The notes under the pieces were generated by a model. The model searched no databases. It saw only the letters and a program-made list of their open reading frames with translations, and had not been told where the DNA came from. A stretch of DNA of 16,543 bases from Dunaliella salina (lineage: Eukaryota > Chlorophyta > Chlorophyceae > Chlamydomonadales > Dunaliellaceae): positions 574,415 through 590,957 of the forward strand of contig MU069465.1 in the NCBI GenBank assembly GCA_002284615.2, read 5' to 3'. Shown here piece after piece: positions 1 to 8,433 of the stretch. Within the stretch, counting starts at the first letter, position 1; the number at the start of each line of letters is the position of its first letter. A program made the position numbers and the translations under genes.

Positions 1-480
1 CTCGATGCAAGCTGCTCGATGGCGTTCTAGCGCGCGTTGGGTGCGTTCTTGCGCTCGATCGAGCGTCTAGCAGAAGTGGTTTCCCTGAGTGACCTATAGA
101 CGATGTAGGAGACGATCCAAAGTCTCCTTTGCTTATTGCTTCATTGCAGATGCTGAGTGCTTGATGGTGGTGGTTTATCTTCATTCTGTTTATCTGTGAA
201 TGAGTGCACCGGAGTAAGGTATGGGAGGTGCTATCAGGTGTACCACAAAGACGACAAAGAGAAGGCGCAGGGCAACCACTGAAGCGTCTGGCATGTTTTC
301 CATTGTACAGGGTGTTGTTCGGTATTTGAGGACATTGGTTTGTTCTTTGAGGGTCACAGCTTTCATGTGCCAGAAAGCATTACTAATTTTTGGATTGGCT
401 GTGGGGTGAGCATTGAACATTCTGAGCAGGTTCTGCCAATTTTGGTAGCTATTTGTGCTGAGGTTTGCAGTTCCCAATTT
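1..480 (-). pseudogene. Retroelement zinc-knuckle region, copy M, cut by window edge
   Basis: Downstream of RNase H on the minus strand, translation gives a stretch matching copy B, with shared runs such as ISNAFW versus ISNSFW and LKYRT versus MKYRT. A CCHC-type knuckle follows, reading CRLCGTPDSTSHTLLRC: Cys-x2-Cys-x7-His-x4-Cys. The equivalent knuckle in copy B has the same spacing. Two frame changes are needed, one near 470 (leaving the RNase H frame) and one near 290 (just before the knuckle). After the knuckle the frame stays open to base 1, so the protein continues outside the window. Such knuckles sit between RNase H or RT and the C-terminal nuclease in many non-LTR elements and probably bind nucleic acid. 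This is a broken copy. Confidence 0.7.
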
Positions 481-1180
481 GTGTTTTCATGCATTACCTG
501 TTTCAGTTTGCCCTGGAGGTTTGAAAGGGGAAGGTTTTCTGTGTGAGAGCTATGTGCTGTGACAGATGCAGCGAGCCAATAGAAATGGAAGAAAGGAGTC
601 TCTGCCTGGATGAGTGAGGTGTTAGCTTCATGAGGTAACATAGCTGCTTGATGAGCAAGGGCATTTGCGCCTTCATTACCAAGGATGCCACTGTGTGTTT
701 TTACTTTGTAGAAGTGGACAGGGCCTTCTGAAGCATTAATGCAGAATATGATTTCTTTGAGCAATGGTGTATGTAAGTGCGTGGACATACCCATGGGTTT
801 TAGAAGCTCGTTTTTTACCTGATTAAGTGCTGAAGAACTGTCAGTCGCAATTGAAGTGTGCCCTTGCTGTAGAGCTATCAAACTTGCGGCCAGCTCCGCT
901 CTGTTAATAGTATAAGTGGGACCATGGCCCTTGGGATTTAATGTGCAGGTGACAGTTTCAGAGGAGGAGACGTCTCCCGGGATGAAAAAGGATGCTCCTG
1001 ACTGCTGTGTATTCTCGTTGTCGGACTCTATGACACTGCCATCTGTATATGTTAGGTGTCGCCAGCCTGAAATCTTTGGTTGCAGGGGTTGAAGGTATGG
1101 TTGTACGTTAGGTGTGATAATAATTTGTTGGCTGCAGACTTTGAAAATGTTGTGCGTGTCATGATGTAAAAGTGCAAACC
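480..1180 (-). pseudogene. Retroelement RNase H domain, copy M
   Basis: The minus-strand frame is open from about 1180 down past 480 and gives a type I RNase H fold signature. The motifs are YTDGSV (first catalytic Asp, codon near 1040), a glycine-rich strand, INRAEL (catalytic Glu), IATDSS (third Asp) and KTHSGILGNEGAN (the conserved His and last active-site position). In non-LTR elements RNase H removes the RNA strand during reverse transcription. The fourth catalytic Asp, normally in a NE-x-AD motif, is Asn here (codon 663-665). The same change is present in copy B. Upstream sequence matches the linker before copy B's RNase H. No credible start codon is needed because this is an internal polyprotein domain. 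Confidence 0.85.
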
Positions 1181-1359
1181 TTTTCCTCCATGTGCAGCGT
1201 GCTTTAAAAGAGAGGGTAGTGTTTTGATTTTCTGCAATCTATTGACTGCTTGTGTGGTACCAGTTTCCTACATGGATCTCTTGTATCAAATCCTCAAGCC
1301 AATTTGCGTTGTTATGGAAGAGCTTTTGCTTTCCCTCATTGTTCCGAATGGCATTAAGT

Positions 1360-1900
1360 TGCATGTGTCTCATATTTTTTCAGGAGAAGCAAGAGGAGTT
1401 AGGTAGGCTTGGGGTAGCTGAAATGTTAGGCACCCTGAGGGGAATTTGGCTAGGATTGTAGCATGGTCTGGGTAACATGTGAACCAGCGCATGTATCCTT
1501 TTTTGGTCCATCCCATCTGGCTGGGGAGGAGCATGAAGGCGGCCATTGGGGTAGTTGTGCTAGTGATTGAAGACAGGGCATGCATGACAAGGTAGTAAAT
1601 GAATTCGTCATCATAGACAGGGTGGCAAAAGGAAAACCCTGTAAACTTGGTTCCAAACATATCAGTGTTGGCCCCCAAAACTCTATCTCGAGCAAAAGGG
1701 CTCCAGTATGCTTTGAAGTGCATGTCATAATCAAGGGGGCTCGCAACTTTTTTTTGGGTTACTAGCACACAGCACGTTCGAGCTTTATCTGGTGTGCGCA
1801 GAAAATTGGATTTTTTTACTTTTTGTTTGCCCTTTCCAAGATTGGACGTGTACCTGTGTAGAAGACCCATAATTCCTGTTCCTTTCTTTTGGACAGCTAT
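1360..1900 (-). pseudogene. Conserved retroelement domain of unknown function, copy M
   Basis: A 166-codon minus-strand frame (1870-1370) carries a block that is also present at 6625-7080 in copy B. Paired motifs are ARDRVLGANTD / YRDQVFGAHTD, FTGFSFCHP in both, AAFMLLP / ATFMLLP, and a later ILAKFP / VLAQFP. The block lies between the PHD/RING-like finger and RNase H. I do not recognise the fold. The CHP-Y motif after a hydrophobic strand, followed by an F-x-LLP strand, is loosely reminiscent of the NPPY motif of N6-adenine methyltransferases, but the key Asn/Asp-Pro-Pro residues are absent. I give that only as a guess. Conservation between two diverged copies argues that it was a real part of the polyprotein. 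Confidence 0.6.
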
Positions 1901-2416
1901 TGTCCAGCCTGCAGGGGGCTAAATTGAAGTGTGTAGACCAGCTTGCCTGGCCGCACTGTATGCTTGTAGTAGAATTTGAAGACGGTGAGGGGTAATAATG
2001 CCTGCGCATTTCCTTTTGGTGTCATAAATGCATGCAGCTTAAGTGGTGGATGCAAGGGGGATTTTTAGTTGTTCATAAGTATCCTTGTTGGATCCTGGTA
2101 CCATGAGATCCACATTTCTCAGCCAAATTTCATATCTATTTGTTGGTATGGTGTCTGTCTAGGGATTAGTAGTCTTGAGGTCAAAGCGTGCCTTGTTGCG
2201 CATGGGGTGGCCCTGGGTTGTGAGCCAGTGTCTGTTTGGAGGCTGTGTGGCTCCCTCAAAACCTTGACGAGTGAGGTTGTCTTCTGTGTGGTCAGCAGGT
2301 GGTGAGTGTTGTTGTGGAGAATAAAAGTTGTCTGTATGAGATTGCTCGAACCTGTGGATATGCTCCTTGAAATCTGGATATTCAAGGAGCATAGAAGTTG
2401 GTTCCCAAGTGGGCTG
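1900..2416 (-). pseudogene. Low-complexity polyprotein linker, copy M
   Basis: Minus-strand reading frames here (for example 2392-2159 and 2009-1785) are rich in Thr, Ser, Pro, His and Gln and lie between the PHD/RING-like finger and the unknown domain. One stretch begins LLEYPDFKEHIHRF. A frame near 2010-1940 reads ITPHRLQILLQ just before the unknown domain. No domain is recognisable and the frame is interrupted at least twice. I place it as the interdomain linker of copy M from position and strand only. Confidence 0.4.
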
Positions 2417-2770
2417 CTAGGTGACATTGACCATTTCTGTTTCTTCTGCTGTCTTGGTACGCTGTATTTTTTTAGAATCAGTGAGGTGTGCGCAAGAAGG
2501 GCATTCCCAAGTGGACATTTGGTCTGCCTGGATGCGCTGTGATGGGGTGCAGAGGTTGTGGTGGAGTAGGCATTTCCAGTGATATGTACGCTGGTGTGTG
2601 TCACATTGGGGCATGTCAATGAAATTAAGTTCTTCATGTTCCATGTTGGTGGGAGTCCAGCAGATCTGGTAGGTATCATCTTCTATTTGGCTTCTGGGGA
2701 AGGGTTGAAGATGAGCTGCTGTGAGGCCTGTTTTACGAAGGATTGGCAGAGCCCACCTTTCAATTATCAT
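2417..2770 (-). pseudogene. PHD/RING-like zinc finger segment of the retroelement, copy M
   Basis: A 117-codon minus-strand frame holds a cross-brace-like Cys/His pattern: Cys37, then Cys56-x2-His59, His64-x2-Cys67 (in YHWKCLL), Cys74, and Trp88 just before Cys90-x2-Cys93 (WECPSC). The H-x2-C pair followed by W-x-C-P-x-C is characteristic of PHD and RING fingers. The first metal-ligand pair looks incomplete (only Cys37 is obvious), so the copy may be damaged. PHD fingers read histone tails and RING fingers act as ubiquitin ligases. In a retroelement either could guide chromatin targeting, but that is inference. The segment lies between the connector and the unknown domain on the same strand. 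Confidence 0.55.
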
Positions 2771-2925
2771 TGGCTCCCAATAATAAGGTACTGTGATTGC
2801 GAGTGTGCGGGTGAGGTACTTTTTCTTTTCCTGCTTAGCATTCGCTAGTTAGGGATGGCTTGGTTTTGAATTCGTACTTAGAGATGGTGTATATGGTAGA
2901 AGGACCCTGGAACTGTGCATGCGTC

Positions 2926-3740
2926 TTAAAATTTTAAGTTCTTAGCATTGATGTAGTTTGTGTGCATTGTGGGTGAACTGACCTCTGTGACTTCATTGGG
3001 GCAGGTTAGGAATCTTGTGGGGTTGCGTTTAAGCTTTTTTGTGATCTGGGTTTCTGCAGTATTTTGCATCTGATGAGGGCTTTGCAAGGCTGAACTCAGT
3101 CGCTTGTTGCTGTGGCTGTCTTGGCTGGATGGAAAGGATAGACTTTTTTGAGAGGTCCAAGACCAACCTAAGGGTGCTTGCTGGGTAAGTCGGTGTAAAG
3201 AATTGCGATTTATTTGTCTGAGTTCTGGAGTTTTGTTTGGGTCGGCATCAGTGTTTGTAAATGTGTGGTCAATCGTGGATTGGCTGAGATTGTTGTTGTT
3301 TGCAAGAGAAGCAAGCCTTTTGAGAGCGATAGTCTGCTTCTTCTTTATGGTGTTATGGTAGGAATTCAGAGCTTGGGCATTTAAGACATTTGTGTGCTCA
3401 TTTGATAGAATAGAGAAGAAACTCGAAATGCCAGCTTCCATGAGAGGATGTACGATGCAATTGATCAGTCTTGGGAGTTCTCGGGTTTTTGGTATCCAGA
3501 GGATGTTTGCTATAGGTTGAAAAGTGTCAGTGAAGGGAAGTTGGCCTTGATGAGGGAGTTTTAGGCCGCTTGCATGTATACTGATGCATTGTCGTGGTCG
3601 TAGGTTGTATTTAAGCATTTGGTTGAGATACTTGGAAGTTCGACATTGGGGCCCTAGCAGACCATTGGTCAGGTGCCACAACCCTGTGTGATATCCTGCC
3701 TTTTGCCAGCCAGGCCACCTCTGCCCATTCTGAGCACATC
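2926..3740 (-). pseudogene. Retroelement connector region after RT thumb, copy M
   Basis: The minus-strand frame 3681-2926 (251 codons) starts within a longer open stretch that can be read back to about 3740. Its N-terminal part has LLGPQCRTSKYLNQMLKYN, then ILWIPKTRELPRLINCIV, a pattern I associate with the region just after the RT thumb in some algal non-LTR elements. The C-terminal half is Asn/Thr/Gln-rich and low in complexity. No catalytic motif is visible. The frame is unbroken, unlike the neighbouring segments. The function is unknown; it may be a structural or RNA-binding linker. The assignment rests on general resemblance and on its place in copy M. Confidence 0.5.
3661..3702. repeat. 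Left arm of an inverted repeat pair (partner 4770-4820)
   Basis: CCATTGGTCAGGTGCC and following bases here reappear in reverse complement at 4797-4818 with about 20 of 22 bases matching. A further 12-base block (TGATATCCTGCC versus TGATATACTGCC) matches after a ~10-base indel. The two arms face each other across the ~1-kb unassigned block, so they behave like the arms of an inverted duplication or of a nested element. Confidence 0.6.
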
Positions 3741-4769
3741 ACCTGTGAGCTAGTAAAAAAAGCAATTTTTCAGTGCTGAGTTGGTCCCATTTGGTGAACC
3801 CTGCTGCGCGCTAGGTCTGCATGTTTGTGCGCTCAGCCAGCAAAATTCACCCCCTGTGTGTCCTAACCCTCCAGCTGCACCCCCAAGCCTGCAGGTGGAC
3901 CCCAGGATGGTCTCTGAGTGCACTGGTGGCCACCTGATGCGAGCTGGCGGAGGGCTGTCCTGGGGGTGCTCCAAAGCCAGTCGAGAGGAGTGATGACGAC
4001 AAGGAAAGGCTTTCTATTAATATTTAATGAAATCTAGGCACTTCAGAGGAGTGTTGGGATGGCATCAAGTGTTTGATTTCAAAAAACTTGAGATTTTAGC
4101 GAACAGCCGCGAAGTGTTGATGATGAGCAAATCCAGAATCCTACTGTCACAACTTGTTTAGAATATCATCAAAACAACATTTAATTCCTCGCATGTGTGC
4201 CCACAAGCAAACTTTCCACAGTTTTTAGCTTCAGCAACTTTGCGGAGCCCAGCAGCTCCTCCCTGGCGCCCATCATGGCAGCCCGCGGCGTCAGTGTTGA
4301 TGATGACAATCCCAGGCATCGGCCAGGACAAACAGCGGGTGCAGAGGTGGCCTATCGGGGCCTGGCCAAGCCTCCCAGGTTATGCGTGCTTGTCCGTGCG
4401 ATGAAAATCCGACGAGCATCAGGGGTGCTCCCGACAACCCAAAATCACTTACAATATTACCAGCAGGCTTCCCAAACACTCGCTGCTGCAGTTTGGGCCT
4501 GAGCAGGGTCCCTCAAAAAATAGCCATTCCCAGGGTTGACCAAGAAGTGCAGGTATGGGGCACAACTGATGCTCCCTAATTATGTAAATATTAATAGAAA
4601 ATTATCTGCCAACTCAAAACACTGCATGGTGGGCCCAAATGGAAGAAATGCCGGTTTCTGATGCACAGAGCTCAACCTGAGCCACATCCAGATACCACCA
4701 ACAAGCCAGACAAGTCCTCTGATCCAAAGAAGCAACTCCCCCCACTCACAAGTGGGTTTGAAAGTGTCT
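3703..4769. other. Unassigned ~1-kb block inside copy M
   Basis: No retroelement domain can be read in this interval on either strand. Part of it (about 3790-3990 and 4230-4420) is GC-rich and gives overlapping open frames on both strands without recognisable motifs. A 14-base direct repeat, AGTGTTGATGATGA, occurs near 4113 and 4291. The block is bounded by the inverted arms at 3661-3702 and 4770-4820, and therefore looks like an insertion or inverted rearrangement that separated thumb from connector. Its identity is unknown. Confidence 0.4.
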
Positions 4770-4820
4770 GGCAGTATATCACCCAAATTTGGCACAGGTT
4801 GTGGCGCCTGACCATTGGCT
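4770..4820. repeat. Right arm of an inverted repeat pair (partner 3661-3702)
   Basis: The reverse complement of this stretch matches 3661-3702 in two blocks (about 20/22 and 11/12 bases) around a small indel. Read on the plus strand it resembles the start of the copy-M connector, so it may be an inverted fragment of that region. The minus-strand frame that continues from the thumb through it may then be accidental. Confidence 0.55.
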
Positions 4821-4834
4821 ATGTTTTGTAAGTG

Positions 4835-5230
4835 AGCAGTTTGGCAGGAAAATAAAAGGTTGGTGGTTCTGCCGTGTCTTGACTTGCCGTTTAGGCTGGT
4901 GGTGAGAGCAACAGCGTCCTTGTAGTGATATTCGACAGTCATAGATGTATATCCCAGGCCGAAATTCTGTGTTTCTTCATGGAGGAGCGCTGTGCAGGTT
5001 TTTGACCATTGTCCAAATTTCCATTTGATGGTAGAGAGTACAGAGGTGTCCTAGTGTTCCAAATTTGCTTGTGAGCACAGTGTGACGGGGAAGGCATAAG
5101 TTATGCTAGGAATGACAGCAGTGCGCAGTATGTCTATTGCTTGTTTGGGGCTAGCATATGATTGTTGAAGCCGTTGTAATTTGTCAGAGAGTTTTTGGTG
5201 CAGTTGGTGAGACCAGTTGAGGTCCATGGT
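4835..5230 (-). pseudogene. RT thumb region of non-LTR retrotransposon, copy M
   Basis: From about 5227 the minus strand reads MDLNWSHQLHQKL, then SPKQAIDILRTAVIPSITYAF, a TAG stop inside the following segment (near 5053), and then WKFGQWSKTC, NFGLGYTSM and VALTTSLNGKSRHGRTT. The pattern is that of non-LTR RT thumb and post-RT helices: a W-x-x-H segment, an 'AIxxLRTAVIPSITYAF' helix and an 'FGLG' motif. The YxDD catalytic palm would lie upstream (above 5230) but is not there; the sequence changes abruptly to inverted nuclease sequence at about 5240. The in-frame TAG shows decay. Confidence 0.65.
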
Positions 5231-5239
5231 AATGGTGGA

Positions 5240-5595
5240 TAATGGGTAGGAGAAACACCGTTTGAAGTATGTTTGGCATCAAAAGGGGTGATCAAAACAG
5301 CATCTAGTCGGCTGGAGTTGAGCCTTTTCCTCTCTGGAAGTTTTTTAGGAAAGAAGTAAGCAGGCAAAGTTCTGTTTGAGGCATGTAGGGAGTTGGAGGT
5401 TGTGTTGGGCAAGCTTATAAGCTTTAATTAAAATCGCTTCCTATGCCTGCGTATACTAGACCTGCTCCTACAGGGAATTTGCTGAGGGCTTTTGTAATCA
5501 TTCTGCCTGCAATGTTATGGAGCCCAGTTCTCATGTCGGAGATGATTGGTTTTGGCAGCCTAAGAGCATGTGTAGTGCGCTGTCAAAATGATGTA
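5240..5595 (-). pseudogene. Inverted endonuclease fragment of copy A
   Basis: Minus-strand translation gives SNRTLPAYFFPKKLPER and SRLDAVLITPFDAKHTSN, nearly identical to copy C (SNRTLPAYFFPQNLPER, SRLDAVLITPFNAKHTSN). DNA identity with copy C is high over about 350 bases, so the two are close relatives. It covers the first catalytic Asp region of the PD-(D/E)XK nuclease but not the E-x-K motif. A 10-base insertion that includes TTAATTAAAG near 5420 shifts the frame. The fragment ends abruptly at about 5240, where copy M thumb sequence begins. Confidence 0.75.
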
Positions 5596-5610
5596 ACCAG
5601 ACTTTTTCTT

Positions 5611-5877
5611 TTCATAATCAAACCTCTTATGAATCAAGGCCTTACCAAGCAAAAATCTAAATCACTGCAACTGAGCTTAGCTGCAATGCTATCATTAAGA
5701 CCAGACATGCTCTTCGTTTTCAGGGTGCCTCTGGGTGGGGGCTCTGCTAAGCGCATGGCGGAGGACAGCAGGAGAAGGAGAGTCCGGGCATTTAGGAGCA
5801 TGTCGGACAAACCCCCAGATCCTCATAAGCTCTGTTCCTGGCTCGCACTTGGGCCAGCTGTGTCTAATGTAGGTTAA
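5611..5877 (+). pseudogene. C-terminal tail of the endonuclease, copy A
   Basis: The plus strand reads IIKPLMNQGLTKQKSKSLQL, paralleling copy B's FTPLINLGLTKQKA. It ends with RRRVRAFRSMSDKPPDPH, paralleling copy B's RRRVRALRGMASNPPDPH. Copy B stops right after PPDPH, whereas here the frame runs on to a TAA near 5875. The frame between is mutated relative to copy B (a frameshift around 5700-5760). A 435-base open frame (5443-5877) includes this segment, but its first half is antisense to the inverted nuclease fragment and is not a real gene start. Confidence 0.65.
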
Positions 5878-5996
5878 GTGGGCCTTCTGGTGAGACCACT
5901 GCTAGCTTGCTAGCATGCTAGCTTGTTAGTTAGGGGACTCTCCTTTAATCCATGCAGTCTCTGGCCTGCATAGACTTTTCTTTTTCTTTTCTTTCA
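5878..5996 (+). repeat. 3' UTR and TTTTC tail of copy A
   Basis: The stretch holds GGGCCTTCTGGTGAGACC, a perfect 14-base palindrome GCTAGCATGCTAGC (5909-5922), the hairpin-capable ATGCAG...CTGCAT (5952-5971), the signature CTGCATAGACTTTTC and a CTTTTTCTTTTC tail to about 5995. Copies B and C2 end with the same signature (GCTTGYGTAGACTTTTC) and a similar tail, which marks this as the element's 3' terminus. Confidence 0.7.
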
Positions 5997-6399
5997 AGAT
6001 CAGAAGCCGGCAGGCAGTGCTGACCGGCAGACAGACAAGACAGACAGGAAGGGGGGACGCGCGAGAAGGGCAAGTCTTGGCAGGTCTGTTGCGCAGCTTA
6101 GATTTTCAGATTCACATGGGGGAACCTTCAACCAGAATGTTCGGTTGATCGGCCTGTGACTGGTTTTCGCCAGTCGACAAAATGTTACCTCAGGAACAGG
6201 TGGGCTGGGAAGCGAACAGGCGAATATTGTGCACAAGCGGGATGGGAGCGCCGCACAGTTTTTTTCCATGAAAGCTTTCAGAACTCTCATGGCTGGTACC
6301 TATGATGTCCTTGCTTGAACGCAGATTCCAATTTTCAGTCTCCTGCCTATACCCGAGCGCCCACATCAGACCCGGGAAAGACACCCCAGCCTATACCAA
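5997..6399. other. Unassigned sequence, possible SINE body
   Basis: This interval lies between the tail of copy A and the tRNA-like sequence. Frames on the minus strand are short and show no known motif. If the tRNA-like head at 6400-6474 belongs to a SINE, the body would extend leftward into this block. A short motif GTATAGGC is repeated near 6353 and 6394 (minus sense). Nothing else is recognisable. Confidence 0.3.
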
Positions 6400-6474
6400 G
6401 GCGCCCTCACTAGGGAACGAACCCACGACCTCCTCCACAGCACTTCGCCAAGAGCTGCACGATTGAGCCACGCC
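6400..6474 (-). repeat. tRNA-like sequence, possible tRNA-derived SINE head
   Basis: Read on the minus strand, this 75-base stretch has a Pol III A-box-like start (TGGCTCAATCGTG, near 6470) and a good B box (GGGTTCGTTCCC, near 6424-6413) at tRNA-like spacing. It has partial acceptor pairing between the GGCGT start and GCGCC end. The anticodon arm does not pair convincingly, so I do not call a functional tRNA. Total length is close to that of a tRNA. A tRNA pseudogene or a SINE head fits best. Confidence 0.45.
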
Positions 6475-6624
6475 AGGTTCGCCTGGTACCTCTGTTCGCA
6501 TGTTCACCTCTGTACTCTACCATGCACCTCTGTACTCTCAGTTGCATGCCTTTGGACAGTCCTCACTTTTTTACCACATGGAACTCTCCATTGTGCTCTT
6601 AGAGTTGGTGCTGTCAACAAACTA
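6475..6624. other. Unassigned spacer upstream of copy B
   Basis: No coding similarity to copy M is visible until about 6625. A 15-base phrase, CACCTCTGTACTCT plus one base, is repeated at about 6506 and 6525, a small local duplication. The 5' truncation point of copy B is probably near 6620. Confidence 0.35.
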
Positions 6625-7230
6625 CCGAGACCAGGTCTTTGGGGCGCACACAGACGCCCTCTCTGTGCGCTACACTGGCTTCTCCTTCTGCCATCCTCCA
6701 CGATGATGAAATGATGTTTAAACTCCTACGCCATGCAGTGCACTCCTCCCTCCATTCCACAGATCCAGTTGCCACCTTCATGCTCCTGCCTCACTCGAGA
6801 GGCTTCAGCTGTAACGCGTACAAGAGCTGGCTGAAACAATACCCAGAGACTGCAAAAGTTCTTGCCCAATTCCCTGCAAGGGAAATCCAATTCCAAGCAC
6901 CACAACATGGTTTGATACCATCACCGATCCTACTCCACCTTCCCATCCTATGCAAGTCATCGTTGTGTGGAACCCTAACGCCAGAGAAATACTAGATACA
7001 GCAAACAAAGACTGGTTTCAGTCCCTCCAGCAAGATGTAAAGCAAGTTACACCAGAAGCTTGTTGGCTACCTTTGGATACTCCAAATACTGTCACGCCGC
7101 TGCATACCCACCAACACCTTGCATCAAATACTTGGAAACAGAAACTCCAATCACTCCCCCCTGACACCCATAGCTGCTCACACACAAGTGCCCTCAGGAA
7201 AGGACAGAATTCACCCCTGCCAACTTCAAA
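6625..7230 (+). pseudogene. Conserved retroelement domain of unknown function, copy B
   Basis: Translation across three frames recovers the domain seen in copy M: YRDQVFGAHTD and YTGFSFCHP (frame ending near 6700), then DDEMMFKLLRHAVHSSLHS and VATFMLLP, AYKSWLKQYP and VLAQFP (frame to about 6905). A frame reading FDTITDPTPPSHPMQVIVV then runs on with VVWNPNAREIL. The frame changes near 6700 and 6905 are single-base-type indels. The domain directly precedes RNase H. Its function is unknown; see the copy M entry for the weak methyltransferase-like hint. Confidence 0.55.
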
Positions 7231-7233
7231 AAG

Positions 7234-8433
7234 ATGTTCAAACCTAAAGTCAAGGACTGGAGGGAAATCACCTACACTGATGGCAGTGTGATTAAACACA
7301 AAGATGACGACTCCCCACCCCTTACCGGTTCAGGTGTTTACAAACCAGGAAGCGACACTGCTGCACCCTCCCAACACTTGCAACTGCACATAAAACCCAA
7401 TGGCCATGGGCCAACCAATACCATCACCAGAGCAGAACTTGTGGGTATCCTTGTGGCACTCCAACACAAGCAAACTAAGATTGCCACTGAGAGTGCATCC
7501 TGCCTTTTTCAGATTTCTAATCAAACCCTTAACCCGATGCGCATGAGGTATCACCTACACGCAGAGCTCATTCATGCAATATCAACCATATTAAAGCACT
7601 CCCCTCACCCTATCCAACTCTGCAAAGTCAAAGCCCACTCTGGCATCATAGGAAATGAGGGGGCCAACGCTTGCGCTCGCACCGCAGCCCTCTCTCTCGC
7701 CATAGACATTGCACTTCCAGATGCCAGGGACCCTTTCCACAATTTCTATTGGCTTTCATTGAAGACCTCCTCCACACAAAAAGATGGCATGCACCGCTCC
7801 CACACGCTTCTGATGCACTATCTCACCAACCTTAGCGACAAACTTAAAACACACATGCACAAGAAACACGAGCTTGGCTCTGCTGACACCTTTGGATACC
7901 ACTACCAGAGATGGCAGAAGCTTAACGATGCCGCACCACCCGCCACCAATGCCAACACTGAAGCTTACAACCCAACCCTTCAACTTGCAAACAAGGAGAT
8001 CAGCAACTCCTTCTGGAGAAGCCCAAAGATAACCCTTAAACAGCAAATACATCTTATGAAGTATCGAACGGACACACTGTACACACAGAGTCATGCCTCC
8101 AACTCCAATTTTTCCAGTTCTGGTAGATGCCCACTCTGTGCAAATACGGACAGCATTTATCACGTTCTGCTTAGGTGTACCAACCCAACAAGGAGTGGGA
8201 TGCACACCAACAGACACCATGCGGCCCTTAGTCTCTGTGTAGAAGCCCTGAGTAAAGGTCGGTATGGCTCATCCCTCATTAGCATGGATGGCTGCAACCA
8301 TGACAGACTTCTGGATCAAGGCATACAAATTTCTGAAAACACCTCTCGAGCTATTCCAGATTGGGTTTTCTCAAATGACATTGCCTCACCTGCTCGGCAC
8401 CAAAGCCGCCCTGATGCTCTTCAAGACTCTTGA
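7234..8433 (+). pseudogene. RNase H and zinc-knuckle polyprotein fragment, copy B
   Basis: This is the longest open frame in the window (399 codons). RNase H occupies roughly residues 10-155: YTDGSV (Asp16), TRAEL (Glu68), IATESAS (Glu86 where Asp is expected) and KAHSGIIGNEGAN (His135, Asn145 where Asp is expected). Two of the four acidic positions are thus altered, and the Asn is shared with copy M. A linker follows, then a CCHC knuckle at Cys299-x2-Cys302-x7-His310-x4-Cys315. The frame ends with SRPDALQDS, which contains the PD of a PD-(D/E)XK nuclease, and then a TGA. The reading frame continues past the stop into the rest of the nuclease, so the stop is a mutation, not the natural end. 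The ATG at 7234 is an internal Met of the polyprotein; the frame is open upstream to at least 7200. Confidence 0.8.

Larger units (their letters stand above)
1..5230 (-). mobile_element. Non-LTR retrotransposon copy M (decayed, minus strand)
   Basis: A series of minus-strand coding segments follows the order of one retroelement polyprotein: RT thumb (about 5227-4835), connector (about 3740-2926), PHD/RING-like finger (2770-2417), conserved unknown domain (about 1890-1370), RNase H (about 1180-480) and zinc knuckle (about 480-1). The last three match the plus-strand copy at 6625-8433 domain by domain, which is the main evidence that they belong together. Several frameshifts and a stop in the thumb show that the copy is dead. 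It is cut at the window edge inside the zinc-knuckle region, so its nuclease and 3' end would lie to the left of base 1. The RT palm is absent; the copy begins in the thumb and is therefore 5'-truncated or cut by the neighbouring insertion. An unassigned ~1-kb block splits thumb from connector. The assignment as one element is inference from order and strand; the individual domains are read directly. Confidence 0.75.
5240..5996 (+). mobile_element. Retrotransposon copy A with inverted 5' part (twin-priming-like)
   Basis: Positions 5595-5240, read on the minus strand, match copy C at about 10461-10776 (knuckle end through first half of the nuclease). Positions 5611-5996, read on the plus strand, match the extreme C-terminus and 3' UTR seen in copy B and copy C2, and end in a pyrimidine tail. 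The order (flank, inverted upstream part, sense 3' part, tail) is what twin-priming during target-primed reverse transcription yields. The segment equivalent to about 10777-11060 of copy C is missing at the switch. No clear target-site duplication was found by eye. Confidence 0.6.

Noticed and set aside
3750..3993. Overlapping plus- and minus-strand ORFs of 70-74 codons
   Set aside because: Both lie in a GC-rich stretch, mirror each other, and show no motif; stop-poor composition explains them.
5443..5877. A 144-codon plus-strand ORF
   Set aside because: Its first half is antisense to an inverted nuclease fragment and only the second half matches the element's C-terminus; the ORF is a chance fusion across the inversion junction.
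6400..6474. Functional tRNA gene
   Set aside because: A and B boxes are present but the anticodon arm does not pair and the acceptor stem is incomplete.
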